A DNA stretch of 64,000 nt, taken from NCBI GenBank assembly GCA_030407315.1, contig JALQPE010000408.1, positions 24,820-88,819 of the forward strand, given 5' to 3'. This DNA comes from Asparagopsis taxiformis. Taxonomy: Eukaryota > Rhodophyta > Florideophyceae > Bonnemaisoniales > Bonnemaisoniaceae. Below, piece by piece: positions 11,416 to 21,500 of this stretch. The notes under the pieces are model-generated. The model was not told the origin of the DNA. It searched no databases and saw only the letters and a program-made list of their open reading frames with translations. The translations under genes were made by a program, and so were the position numbers. The stretch's first letter is position 1; each line of letters starts with the position of its first letter.

Positions 11416-13884
11416 ATGGCGCAAACCTTCCTATTTCGACTCATCTTATTCATAATCTGTGTAGCGCTAATCACCACCAGTGCTGCAGCGCAGACCAATT
11501 CCTCATGTGCCCAAACCACTCAACCGCAATCAACTGCCGATGATGATCGCGCGCTCAGCATATGTGTCACCGATCGAATCCTTCAAATATGGCTCAACTT
11601 TGGTCTTCATCTAGCCGGCGTTGTCCTTATTGGCCTCGCAACTACAGTTCATGATCACTACCCCACAACCTATTGGCGCGAGGTAGTATGGGATATTTGT
11701 TTTTACCTCTGCATTATCGTCTCTGCTGTTCTGGCAATCTACATCAATTTGTGTTTCGACTCAGCCGATATGCTTCTTGTCGGAACCGCGGTGGTGGGCC
11801 TTCTTTTCAAGAAAAATTTACCTCGCAATTGGACTATTCGTTTTCGTACTTTACACTTGGATACTCCTATGTGGCGAACGCGAAAAGGTCATGTCTATAA
11901 ACGCGTTCGTCGCGAGCCTTCTTCAGATGATCTCATCAGGAGGGCAGAAGCTCTAGATTGGAATGGAACTGCCTTCCATGCTAAGCTTGCGGATGGTTCT
12001 GGTGCAGTTATTGTAGAAGAGAGGGATATTCTACACTGGGAAAGAACTCACATAAAATGGAAAATGTTGATGAGAGCGTCCCGTTTAGGCAACCGAGTCT
12101 CACAACGAGCAGCTGCAGCCCTCCGAATGGCTTGTGCACTTCCATTCCCAGCCTATATCGCAGTTGGAAAGGCAGAGTATTACGCTGCTCGTGCCACACT
12201 CGGCACCGAAGTAGCACAAGCATGGGGAATCGCTCAACGAGAAATGGAACAAATGAAGTTCTTCAGTTGCAAGAAAAAAACTTTTGTTGAGTGTAACCGC
12301 CAAGAGGACCTGGCGATGTTACTGCACCTCAAGTCGATGGACATTGCCGAATCTGGAAACTTGAAATCGCCAGAATTTGAAAATGTTTGGACTAAAAGTA
12401 TACTCAATTGGATTTATGGCGAGATATTCCTAAGCAAGTTCCCGATGATTCCAAGTAGCAAGTCAGCAGCTCCCAACCGAGTCTTGTTAAACCTTTCGAT
12501 TCCGTCAGCTTGCACAGTTACATCGCAACCGATACCCGAGCCCATCACATTGTTGCTAGAGGCTTTACCAGCACTTCAGGATTCTTCAATAGGACCAGCC
12601 ACTGCAAGAACTCGAAACTGTACGCCAGTACAACGTGGATTGTTCAGCTTTTCCGTAGCTTTGCCGAAAGTTGTGTTGAAGCTTTCCGTATCAATACCAT
12701 GTTTATCTGTACCCGAGGGTACGCGGGAACTAGTGAATATTATGTTGCATTTGAAAATTACTGCAACACGAAATGGCGGAACTATCCAAGGCGCCATGCC
12801 GGTATCACGCATTCTGTTGAACGATTTCATACGGTTACCCAGTGGTTCTATAACACAGCAAACACCCAGTGCTGAACGAAGCGAATATGTTAACGCGGAA
12901 GAAACAAAAAGCATTTCGCTGAACCTGGAATGTAACGGGGCGGTGAGGTTCCAAACTACGATACCAGTTCCGGAATCAGACGCGGAAGCAATTGAAGAAA
13001 AAGTTGTGGAAGGTGTGCTCCAGAAGGCGTTAGCACATGGTCCAGTTGACCGGTCGGACCAAAAAATGTATTGGTACTTTTTAGGTAGGGGTGATATCGA
13101 TTGGGCTGTGACAGAAAGAGCGCCACAATGGAGTATAGAGAACGAGATGATAATCAAGACTATACGCCGTGCGTTGCGGGAAGATGAGAAGACAGACATG
13201 GTGGATCATGGAAGGTACAAGGCCAGGCTGATGGATAAGACAGAATACATTGTACAGAGCGAAAGTGAGGACCAATTTTGGGAGCGAAGCAATGGTCGTT
13301 GGAAAGACCTCAAAGCAAGGCTGGAAGCAAGCGAAGAGCATCTCGCAAATCTGAAGAAGAATTCAGATATTCGCGGGGACATGAAGGCTATAGAGAGCGA
13401 CATAGCGCTATTTAAAGCAAATATGCTAGCGATGCGTATGGCACACAGCATTCCTTATGCGGCCTACATACCGTCATCTCATCATTACACCATTCCAAAA
13501 CAAGGTTCTACTTGGTGGGGGAATAGATTGGGTGAAAAATTTGGGTTCGTAGGGCGGAGGGAACGCGGTTGGAAATTTGTAAGGTGTCAGACGTGGGAAC
13601 GAGTTAGGTTGGAATTAATGCAGTACATCAAGACAATAGAATCTGAACAAGATCGCATGCAGTTTGCCAAGGATTGGCTGTTGGGAGAGATTTTGACGGA
13701 CCGGAATGGTGACGATAGGCAGCTGAAGGAACAGGCTATGGCATGGGGCAGTATTCGAGATGTTGATAGTAGCAGTCCTCATTGGTACTTACTGCCTCGA
13801 AGAAAAGCAATGGACATTATTGAGGCGAGGACGATTGCACACAACAAAGAGGAGCGAAGTGCTCGCGGCGATAGCAATGTTTGA
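11416..13884 (+). CDS. Unknown multi-pass membrane protein with duplicated module
   Basis: An intronless frame of 822 residues. A hydrophobic N-terminus ending in SAAAQ looks like a cleavable signal peptide. A short lumenal part is followed by about three membrane segments (roughly residues 56-78, 93-112, 118-133) and a long soluble C-terminal region. That region holds two related modules about 380 residues apart. Each has a segment ending in a shared pattern, LRMACALPFPAYI in the first and MRMAHSIPYAAYI in the second, then a Trp-rich helical stretch ending near Y/WLLGEI. Between them lies a beta-rich, Ser/Thr/Val-rich segment. I do not recognise the family. It is convergent with the next gene, with under 100 bases between their stop codons. 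The signal plus membrane segments suggest an endomembrane or plasma-membrane location. Confidence 0.85.
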   Translation: MAQTFLFRLILFIICVALITTSAAAQTNSSCAQTTQPQSTADDDRALSICVTDRILQIWLNFGLHLAGVVLIGLATTVHDHYPTTYWREVVWDICFYLCIIVSAVLAIYINLCFDSADMLLVGTAVVGLLFKKNLPRNWTIRFRTLHLDTPMWRTRKGHVYKRVRREPSSDDLIRRAEALDWNGTAFHAKLADGSGAVIVEERDILHWERTHIKWKMLMRASRLGNRVSQRAAAALRMACALPFPAYIAVGKAEYYAARATLGTEVAQAWGIAQREMEQMKFFSCKKKTFVECNRQEDLAMLLHLKSMDIAESGNLKSPEFENVWTKSILNWIYGEIFLSKFPMIPSSKSAAPNRVLLNLSIPSACTVTSQPIPEPITLLLEALPALQDSSIGPATARTRNCTPVQRGLFSFSVALPKVVLKLSVSIPCLSVPEGTRELVNIMLHLKITATRNGGTIQGAMPVSRILLNDFIRLPSGSITQQTPSAERSEYVNAEETKSISLNLECNGAVRFQTTIPVPESDAEAIEEKVVEGVLQKALAHGPVDRSDQKMYWYFLGRGDIDWAVTERAPQWSIENEMIIKTIRRALREDEKTDMVDHGRYKARLMDKTEYIVQSESEDQFWERSNGRWKDLKARLEASEEHLANLKKNSDIRGDMKAIESDIALFKANMLAMRMAHSIPYAAYIPSSHHYTIPKQGSTWWGNRLGEKFGFVGRRERGWKFVRCQTWERVRLELMQYIKTIESEQDRMQFAKDWLLGEILTDRNGDDRQLKEQAMAWGSIRDVDSSSPHWYLLPRRKAMDIIEARTIAHNKEERSARGDSNV

Positions 13885-13979
13885 GGTGGAAGAGCGTTTT
13901 TACATTTGGGGTACTGTGCACAGATTTCTGTATTCCAATTTAATGCAATATGCCAGTGCCAACATACTATCGAATGAAT

Positions 13980-16619
13980 CTATGGGCTCCGCCGCCCGCA
14001 AAAACGGTTGCATCGCCTTCCTACCGCATCCATTCTAGTTCTAGTGCGACGGCCGAAACATGGTATCTCGACAATAATAATTCGGCATCTTCTTCCGCGT
14101 AGGAACCTACACCGAATCCTCGTTCTCGGGCAGTCGGGTCTAGCAACCGGGGCGGGAGCCGGAGCCGGAACTGGAGCGGGGACCGGTGCGGGAACTGGAG
14201 CGGGAACCGGTGCGGGAACCGGTGCGGGAACTGGTGCGGGAACCGGAGCGGGAACCGGAGCGGGAACTGGAGCGGGAACCGGTGCAGGGGCAGCCGAGCA
14301 GGCAGTCTGGTTCGCATTGGGCAAGGTCCCAGCGGGGCACACAGTGCAAGCAGCACTCCCTGGACTACTCGCAATCGTGCCAGGCGGACAGTTTGTGCAC
14401 ACTGCAGACATAACGGCACTGAACGACCCAGCTGCGCACTCCGTGCAAACCGTTGCTCCCTGCAAGGCAATCGTCCCCGCTGGACATGGCGAGCAGCTAC
14501 TCACACCGGCCGGAGAGAATGTTCCGAGCGGACAGCTGGTGCACGAGCTCGCTCCTCCAGCGGAGAATGTTCCCGCTGCACACATCTCACATGTCGCGGT
14601 GCCGCCAACTGCAAATGTTCCTGCAAAACAAGCCATGCATGACGTTGCACCACCCCCGGACACCGTCCCAGGTGCACAATCCGAACAAGACGAAGACTGC
14701 ACGCTTGACGAGAACTGGCCCGCTGGGCACATGATGCATCCAGCTGCGCTGTTAGTTCCCGACTGGAATGTCCCCGCAGGGCATGCTGTACATGTGGAAC
14801 CACTCATCAATGCTGTACCTGCTGGGCAGGTAGAACAACCCGAAGCCCCAGCTGAAGACGTTTGTCCAGCTGGACAAGGTGAACATGCCGAAGCACCGCT
14901 ATTTGAGAAAAACATAGCTGCACACGGAGTACAAGCACTCGATCCGCTAGTCGCAGCAAACGTTCCAGCTGCACAAGCTGTACAAGATCCAGAACCAGTA
15001 CTTGCTGCAAATGTACCGCTTACACATGGCGTGCACATTGCTGAGCCTGCACTAGATGATGTACCAATCGGGCATGTCGTACATGATGATGTTGCGGTGT
15101 TTACGATAGTGCCTGCTCCACAAGTAGTGCATGAAGCCGATCCTGCAGCTGCAACTTGACCTGTCCCGCATGGCATGCATGGCGCCGATCCCCCAGGTGA
15201 AAATGTGTTCGCTGGACACTGCGTGCAACTACCCGAAAGTCCTGGCTGTGTCCCAGGCCCACAAGAGCAGCCTGTTCTATCCGCATTAGATGGTGAATTA
15301 GCAGGACACGTCATGCACGAATTATCTGCATTACCAGCCGGCGTAAATGTGTTGGGCGGGCAAGCAGCACAGACATTACCTACTGGGTCCAAGAACTGAC
15401 CAGCCGGACATTGCATGCACATTCCGTTAGCTCCCTGGAATGTGCCCGCCGGGCACACTGACGCACAACTATCAATGCCAGGCGAACCAGTTCCACCAGT
15501 AGTCTGTCCAGCGGGGCATGCAGAACAGTCTGTAGCTCCGGATCCCGAGAACGATCCAATGGCACAAGGCATGCAGACACCATTGGTGCCAGCATTCGAA
15601 AATGTACCAGCTGAACAAGAAGTACATGCTGAACCTACTGCACTACCCATACCATTCGGGCATCGAGTACACGAAGTTGACGCACCAGCAGCTGCAGTCA
15701 TTCCTGCAGGACACGCTTGACATTGACTCATTGAATTCACGAAAAATCCCACCATACACGATGAGCAGGTTCCATCGGGGCTCAAAAATTGGCTTGTCAA
15801 ACAAGAAACGGTCACACAATCGGAAGCCATATCACGTGAGTTGCCGAGGATTACAGTCCCAGTCGGGCAAGGCTGACAGGCACTGATACCACCAGTCGAA
15901 AAAGTGTTTCCACTACAATTTTCGCAAGACCCGGCCATGAATCCTGACGAGAAAGTCCCTGCTGGGCAAGGGGTACATGATGTTGCACCAATACCAGAAA
16001 AAGTTCCTGGACCGCAGGGACTACACAGAGTAGCCGACCCAAGAGGTGCAATTGTTCCGGCAAGGCAAGTCGAACACAGCGCCTGTCCGGGGGTTGATGA
16101 AGCAGTTCCTGGTGTGCAAGAGGTGCATGCTTGCTGTCCTGTCAATGGCTGCGCGGAACCTGGTGGGCAGACTGGACAAACAGGCGGGAAGGGTCCGCTT
16201 CCTGCGGCCAGTGCCGTTCCTCTTGGACAAGGTGTACAGCCGCCTGGCTGAGTTGCGGATGGCATTTGAAAGAACTGTCCAGCTGTGCAAGGTGCAACAC
16301 AGTCAGCAGCGGAAGTCTGTCCACCCGGGGTAAAGGTTCCAGGAAGACAGGAGGTGCAGGTATCGGCACCTGCGACAGAAAATGTGTTCTGTATACATGG
16401 AGTGCACGCAAAGTTTCCAGGATTGCTCTTGGCGGTGCCTGCTGGGCAAGGTTGGCATTGCAGGGTTGCTGTCCCTGGAACGGGCTGAGCGCCGATATTG
16501 CAATTGCATATTGTACCTGATGGTATTGCGAATGCGGGGCAGGATATTTGGGCGACGGTGGAGTGATGGAGAAGGATGAGGCATAAAAGCCATAAGAGGG
16601 GTGTGTTGAGGTTGCCCAT
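13980..16619 (-). CDS. Secreted Cys-rich protein with GCC2/GCC3-like repeats
   Basis: About 879 residues, intronless. I start it at the ATG at 16619, not at the upstream in-frame start, because a signal peptide (LLWLLCLILLHHSTVAQ) follows directly and a TATA box lies about 70 bases upstream. The mature part is a long run of units of the form CxxCPAGTFS...G...C, more than 20 in all. This matches the ephrin-receptor-like/GCC2-GCC3 family found in large extracellular proteins of protists and animals. The tail is an (Ala-Pro-Val-Pro)n stretch followed by a basic Arg/Cys-rich end. The tail suggests an extended stalk or cell-wall anchor, which is inference. The even number of Cys per unit implies disulphide-stabilised repeats. 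Long open frames on the opposite strand are by-products of its codon bias. Confidence 0.88.
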   Translation of the reverse strand: MGNLNTPLLWLLCLILLHHSTVAQISCPAFAIPSGTICNCNIGAQPVPGTATLQCQPCPAGTAKSNPGNFACTPCIQNTFSVAGADTCTSCLPGTFTPGGQTSAADCVAPCTAGQFFQMPSATQPGGCTPCPRGTALAAGSGPFPPVCPVCPPGSAQPLTGQQACTSCTPGTASSTPGQALCSTCLAGTIAPLGSATLCSPCGPGTFSGIGATSCTPCPAGTFSSGFMAGSCENCSGNTFSTGGISACQPCPTGTVILGNSRDMASDCVTVSCLTSQFLSPDGTCSSCMVGFFVNSMSQCQACPAGMTAAAGASTSCTRCPNGMGSAVGSACTSCSAGTFSNAGTNGVCMPCAIGSFSGSGATDCSACPAGQTTGGTGSPGIDSCASVCPAGTFQGANGMCMQCPAGQFLDPVGNVCAACPPNTFTPAGNADNSCMTCPANSPSNADRTGCSCGPGTQPGLSGSCTQCPANTFSPGGSAPCMPCGTGQVAAAGSASCTTCGAGTIVNTATSSCTTCPIGTSSSAGSAMCTPCVSGTFAASTGSGSCTACAAGTFAATSGSSACTPCAAMFFSNSGASACSPCPAGQTSSAGASGCSTCPAGTALMSGSTCTACPAGTFQSGTNSAAGCIMCPAGQFSSSVQSSSCSDCAPGTVSGGGATSCMACFAGTFAVGGTATCEMCAAGTFSAGGASSCTSCPLGTFSPAGVSSCSPCPAGTIALQGATVCTECAAGSFSAVMSAVCTNCPPGTIASSPGSAACTVCPAGTLPNANQTACSAAPAPVPAPVPAPVPAPVPAPVPAPVPAPVPAPVPAPVPAPVPAPAPAPVARPDCPRTRIRCRFLRGRRCRIIIVEIPCFGRRTRTRMDAVGRRCNRFCGRRSP
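14146..14291 (-). repeat. 12-bp coding minisatellite for Pro-Ala-Pro-Val tail
   Basis: About a dozen near-identical 12-base units (gcgggaaccggt and close variants on the plus strand) encode the repeating Pro-Val-Pro-Ala stalk of the Cys-rich protein. The unit is a multiple of three, so copy-number changes keep the frame. Confidence 0.9.
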
Positions 16620-16685
16620 CGCAAGGCAGAACTGTGGTCCAGAAACGTGTTTGACTGGAAGCCACGTTCGAATTGGAGCTTTGGG

Positions 16686-16692
16686 TTTTATA
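16686..16692 (-). promoter_or_regulatory. TATA box of the Cys-rich protein gene
   Basis: TATAAAA on the minus strand, about 67-73 bases before the ATG at 16619. The spacing matches that seen for four other genes in this window and supports the chosen start. Confidence 0.6.
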
Positions 16693-18562
16693 GTAGAGCG
16701 GATACGTTGATAGTGGATGAGTGTTACAGTGTTATGGCATGTATACAGTGATACGGCGATTGTATAATGGAGAGGCAAGTGAATAGATGGATTGGGGGAT
16801 TATTATTGTATATTTGTTGAAGACTAGCAAGATGAATACGTAAAATGCAGGATTGAACTGTGGCGTGTGCGAATGGATCTGGAGAAATGTATGGAAAGGA
16901 ATATACTATAGCGATGAACACTGGAAGATCTGATGCTCATATTGTGCTTACCATTACAATGCTGTGTTGCACACGGAAGATATGATCAAGAGTGTAACAA
17001 GGGTGCATGGCGGGGGATCGGCAGATTGCTATGAAATGTTGATAGCCGAACTATCCTCGAACTTTACTTAATCGATAAAACTAAACTTCTGGGGGTCAAT
17101 GACGGTGTCACGGTGAATTTAGCGGTACGTCATGCATTCATCGAGATTTCAACCATTGACGTAGGCTCGGAACGAAAAGAAGGGAACGCGAGGCACAGAG
17201 TGTTAACAGTGACAGAGGTCTATTGCTGCAGCACAATGGGGGCTAATGAGGATTACAATCTACATTGTGAATGGTCAATTCTAGCAGCTCGAGATACGCT
17301 ACTCTCGTCTTAGTGCTCATGATAACTATCTAACCTGCGATAGCATTACCGATTGTCCTGTACAATACAGTACTGTACCACAATATGTTACGACATACGA
17401 GCCACGTGTATGAATTTCCTTCGCCGTGTCATTGCTCGGAAGCAACCGAGCAACGGTCAGTAACCAATAACATCCATTGAATATTGATTGGAAGATAAAG
17501 CTATCAATGCTGGCATTACCCTCTTGCGCAAGCCTCGCATCTTCCTGGATACCGATGAGGAAGCACATAGCCTAGTATTGCTGCAAGTATTCGCGCCAAA
17601 CAAAAGCGTCGCGCATTGTGCTCGAATCATAACAAGAGCATCAAAGCCAGTTTTACTGGCGAAATGAAGCACGTGTGAATATTTTGCGCACTTGGCTCTT
17701 ATGAGAGTTCCGGCATCTGAATCGTATTTGCTTGTTATCCAGTCTATACCTGCACATCCCCTGCACACCTCTAACTGAACTTCCTTGAATCCAAATAGTC
17801 ATTAAGTGTTCTGCAAGTTGATGTTATACGATACAAATCATTGGTGCGTTTGCTAATGAAGGGAAATCCTCAAAGTTGCCGGCAACAGCGCTATCTTTTC
17901 CACCAAGCTCACGTCCACCTATTTCTATACCGTCAGTTTACGACAGCTTGAGCAAGTAATCCAGTGTGGTAAATCCAATTGTACACGGTCTCGGATGACC
18001 ACGGATGGCTGTAACGAATCAAAGTATCGTCAAAGGACAACTACGCCACAGATGGCTGACCAATTGTTGTACATATTTGATCGGGTGTTATCCGAGGGTT
18101 GCGGCCAGATTTTCTGACAGCGGAACAAAAAGGTAGGTAGTGTAGTGGGGAAACAAATGTCCGCTGTCTCAAGTGTGCAGCAGACACCAGTAGGTTAGGC
18201 ATTGCTGGTGTTACGGAATGTTCACGTTAGATTGGACATGGTGAAAAATCGATCAATTCAATCCAAACGGGCCACAGAATCACTATAATACGCGGTACAG
18301 TGTACGCGGACCATTGTTACTGACAATCTGTCAGTCGGTATAGCGGCCCAGACAGCATCGCAGCCTGGAGCCCGAGCTCGCAGGGCCATGCCACGTCCGA
18401 CACTACCTGCAACGATGGATGCAGCATTTCCAGATTCCAACGCAACCAGCTTAAGAGGCCTACTTGCGCAAGTCACTCCAATTACACGTGTACTACATGC
18501 CCACATAAAGCAATTATCTCACTCAACAAATTCAATCCATCCCTCGTTTCTCACAAACCAAC
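16693..18562. other. Intergenic, no gene seen
   Basis: About 1.9 kb with only short, overlapping frames on both strands and no recognisable domain, repeat or RNA gene. It holds the upstream regions of two divergent genes, the Cys-rich protein to the left and the NB-ARC protein to the right. Confidence 0.5.
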
Positions 18563-21500
18563 ATGGGAAACGTCGTCTCCCGTCGTCGAAAAACTTCTCG
18601 CACCTCCATCCCGTCCGTTTCCAATATTCCCAGTGGCTCTGACCATGCCATTGACTTTTCGCATTCACCTGACACGCCGCGCAGTCGTGCCGAAGCAGAA
18701 TTGTTATCACTCGACACAAACCGTAACACCATTGCACTTGTAGGCATGGAGGGGTCTGGTAAGACCACCACTTTGCTCTCGATTGCTAGATCTGCAGATA
18801 TCTCTCGCGCTTTTAGCCAAGGCATATGGTTGATACGGATTTTTGATCATATGTCATTGCGCTCTTTTATACTTCATTTGCGTCAACTGGCTCATAAACT
18901 TTTCCCAGACTTTCTCGACTCTTTCGATAGGATGACTTCTGATGATCAATTTCATTCGCGCTTCGCCTCGGAACTGCTTACTCGCTTTTCTTCCACCAAA
19001 GTATTGCTCATATTTGACGATGTGTTGCTTGCCAATGATGACATTTACAATGTCATAGATGGAATGTGCAGCGCATTGCGCACAGTTCACAATACCCACT
19101 TCAAGATTCTACTTGCATCTACCGATTGGAAGCCTGGTAGAAGACCCATGGACGACGTAACCATCGATATGAACCCCGTACAATCCCATACGGAAACCGC
19201 AAAAAGTATCTTGTGTTTCCACTCATGTATTGATCCCGCCATTCTCGGGCTCATGTCTAGGCAAGACTTGCATGCACTCGACAGAATTATCAGTGCGTGT
19301 GGAGGAATGCCACTCGCTTTGAGCATTGCAGGCTCATCGATTCGCATCATAATGAACAACTCACAAGATGACTATGCCAAGAACGCTATCAAAAGCTACT
19401 GGGGATATCTCCAACACAATGTGGAAATGAAAACTGGAACTGATAGCGTCGAGTACATGCGATTATACGCACCACTTACGACAGGTTTGCAGATGTTGCA
19501 ACACACATGGCCCGTAGAAGACATCACCTTCTTTGAGATGTTTCGGTCCTTCTGTATCCTTCGAAAGAAGACTCCAATTCCTCTGCGCCCCCTCGAAATG
19601 TTGTGGCGAATGAAGAAGCAGAAAGTTGCCGATGCTGTGTCGATCTTTGCGAGTTGTAATATGGTCTCATTGGTTAGAGACGAGCACAGTAGATTTATCG
19701 GCTTGGATGTACATGATCTTATCCATGATTTCTCCGCACGCTGCGCCGAAAGCGAAGAAGGCGTCCATAAATGGCATTCTATATTGCTCGACGCATATTG
19801 TCAGACTTTTGAGATGTTGCAATGTCGTGAGAAGGATTTCACATGCAACGCGTGGTGGAATCTCACTAAGAAGGATTTGTATATGCAGGATAACGTTGTG
19901 CGACATCTGCTCGGTGCTGGAAGAATAAATCAAGCTGTAGCACTTGTGACGGATTACCGCTGGATACAGAGGATGAATCGGAGTTCGCGAGAGCCACCAT
20001 TTGCAAAGCTTCTGTCAGATATGAAAATGGTTGAGAGCTTCATTCTCCAACGTGAGAATTGTGAAACATCCAAGAATCTCTCTGCTGAGATTGCGCTCAT
20101 CATGCAGACTGTTGAACTGTGCATGGTACCGTATGGCAGTAGACATTATGGTGAGTGCACTTTCCAATTATATGGCCGGTTGGTTTCATTGCAGTGCAAA
20201 TGCAATCTTGTTGACAGAATGATTTGGAGCATTGAACATCATGCAAGAAGACCGTGGGTACGTGCTGGGTCTGGAGTGTTGAAATGTGCGACACTAGGAT
20301 TGAAACGGGTGTTACCTGTGAGCCACGAGCCGAAACAGCTAGACCTAGGCCTGGACAATCATGAATTAATCATCAGTGGAGTGAAAGGGGAACTTCGGGT
20401 AGTTTCACGCAAGGATGGATCTGAGGTTTACGCACTCGACCGATATTGCCCAAGTTTAGTGTGTTTCTGTGTCGACAGAAATTCTGGAGATATAATTGGG
20501 TGCACTTCGGAAGGGAATGTGACGATACTTCGCAACGGGCAAAGATTGCGCGCGTTTAAAGTCAGAAAATTGAATCAAGGAGAGAAGATATCTTGTATGG
20601 TTCCTCTGGCGATCGGGAGGAAGCTTGTTCTTGGCTGCACAACGGGACGGATGTTGATACTGGACGCATGCACTGGAAACACGGTCAAGGTAGTTGCAGC
20701 GCACACGAAGCGCATAACATCACTAACGACTGGTGTGAGTGAAAAGCTGCTCATATCGGCGTCTCAAGACCGAAGCGTACAAGTTTGGAATACGAGTACA
20801 TTCCAGGACAGCGAAAAAATATACGAAAGCGAGAATAGAAAAGTGATATGTGTGGCGTTAAGTCGGCAAGAATGTATGATTGCATTGGCGTTGAACGACG
20901 GATCTGTGCGTGTATGGGCTGTCGAACATCGGCGCGAGATCTATTCGTTTATGAATGTTGGTAGATCGAGTGTGCACAGTATCACGTTTAATGCGGATAG
21001 CACGATGGTTTACGGCGGTTGCGTCGATGCAATATGCAGATGGGACATGACAAAAGTGCAGAACGGGGTGGCAGAAGAGAAGGTGTTTACACATGATGGG
21101 ATGGGAAGCATTCAAGCGATTCAGATGAGCGAGGATGGCAAGGAGATAATGGCATTGGGGCGTCGAAAAGTCTTTGTGTGGGAGACGGAAGGATACGGAG
21201 TAGATCGGACATCGTTCCTCAACGAGGTGCACAACTTTGCCGTATCAGCAGACGACGAGAAAGTGGCGACCTTCAGCGCTTCACGGAAGACAATTGAAAT
21301 TCGACACGTGGTCGACGTGGCGAAACAAATGAATCGCGTGAATGGCAGCTTCCAGGACCCGGACATGGCGGATATGATTGGTCAGATGGCCGTGTCCAAC
21401 GACCACCGCTTTGTTGCTTATGCCAAGCGGCATGATGACTGCAACGTTTACGTCATCGACTTGGTCGAGTTCAGGGCCACAGTTCTTACCGGCTTGCAAC

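Noticed and set aside
12576..13199. Minus-strand ORF of 207 codons
   Set aside because: It is fully inside the membrane-protein gene on the other strand and has no recognisable content.
14008..15159. Long plus-strand ORF of 383 codons
   Set aside because: It is the antisense shadow of the Cys-rich repeat protein. Its regularity mirrors the CPAG repeats and the minisatellite; it has no domain of its own, and the minus-strand frame has a signal peptide and TATA box.
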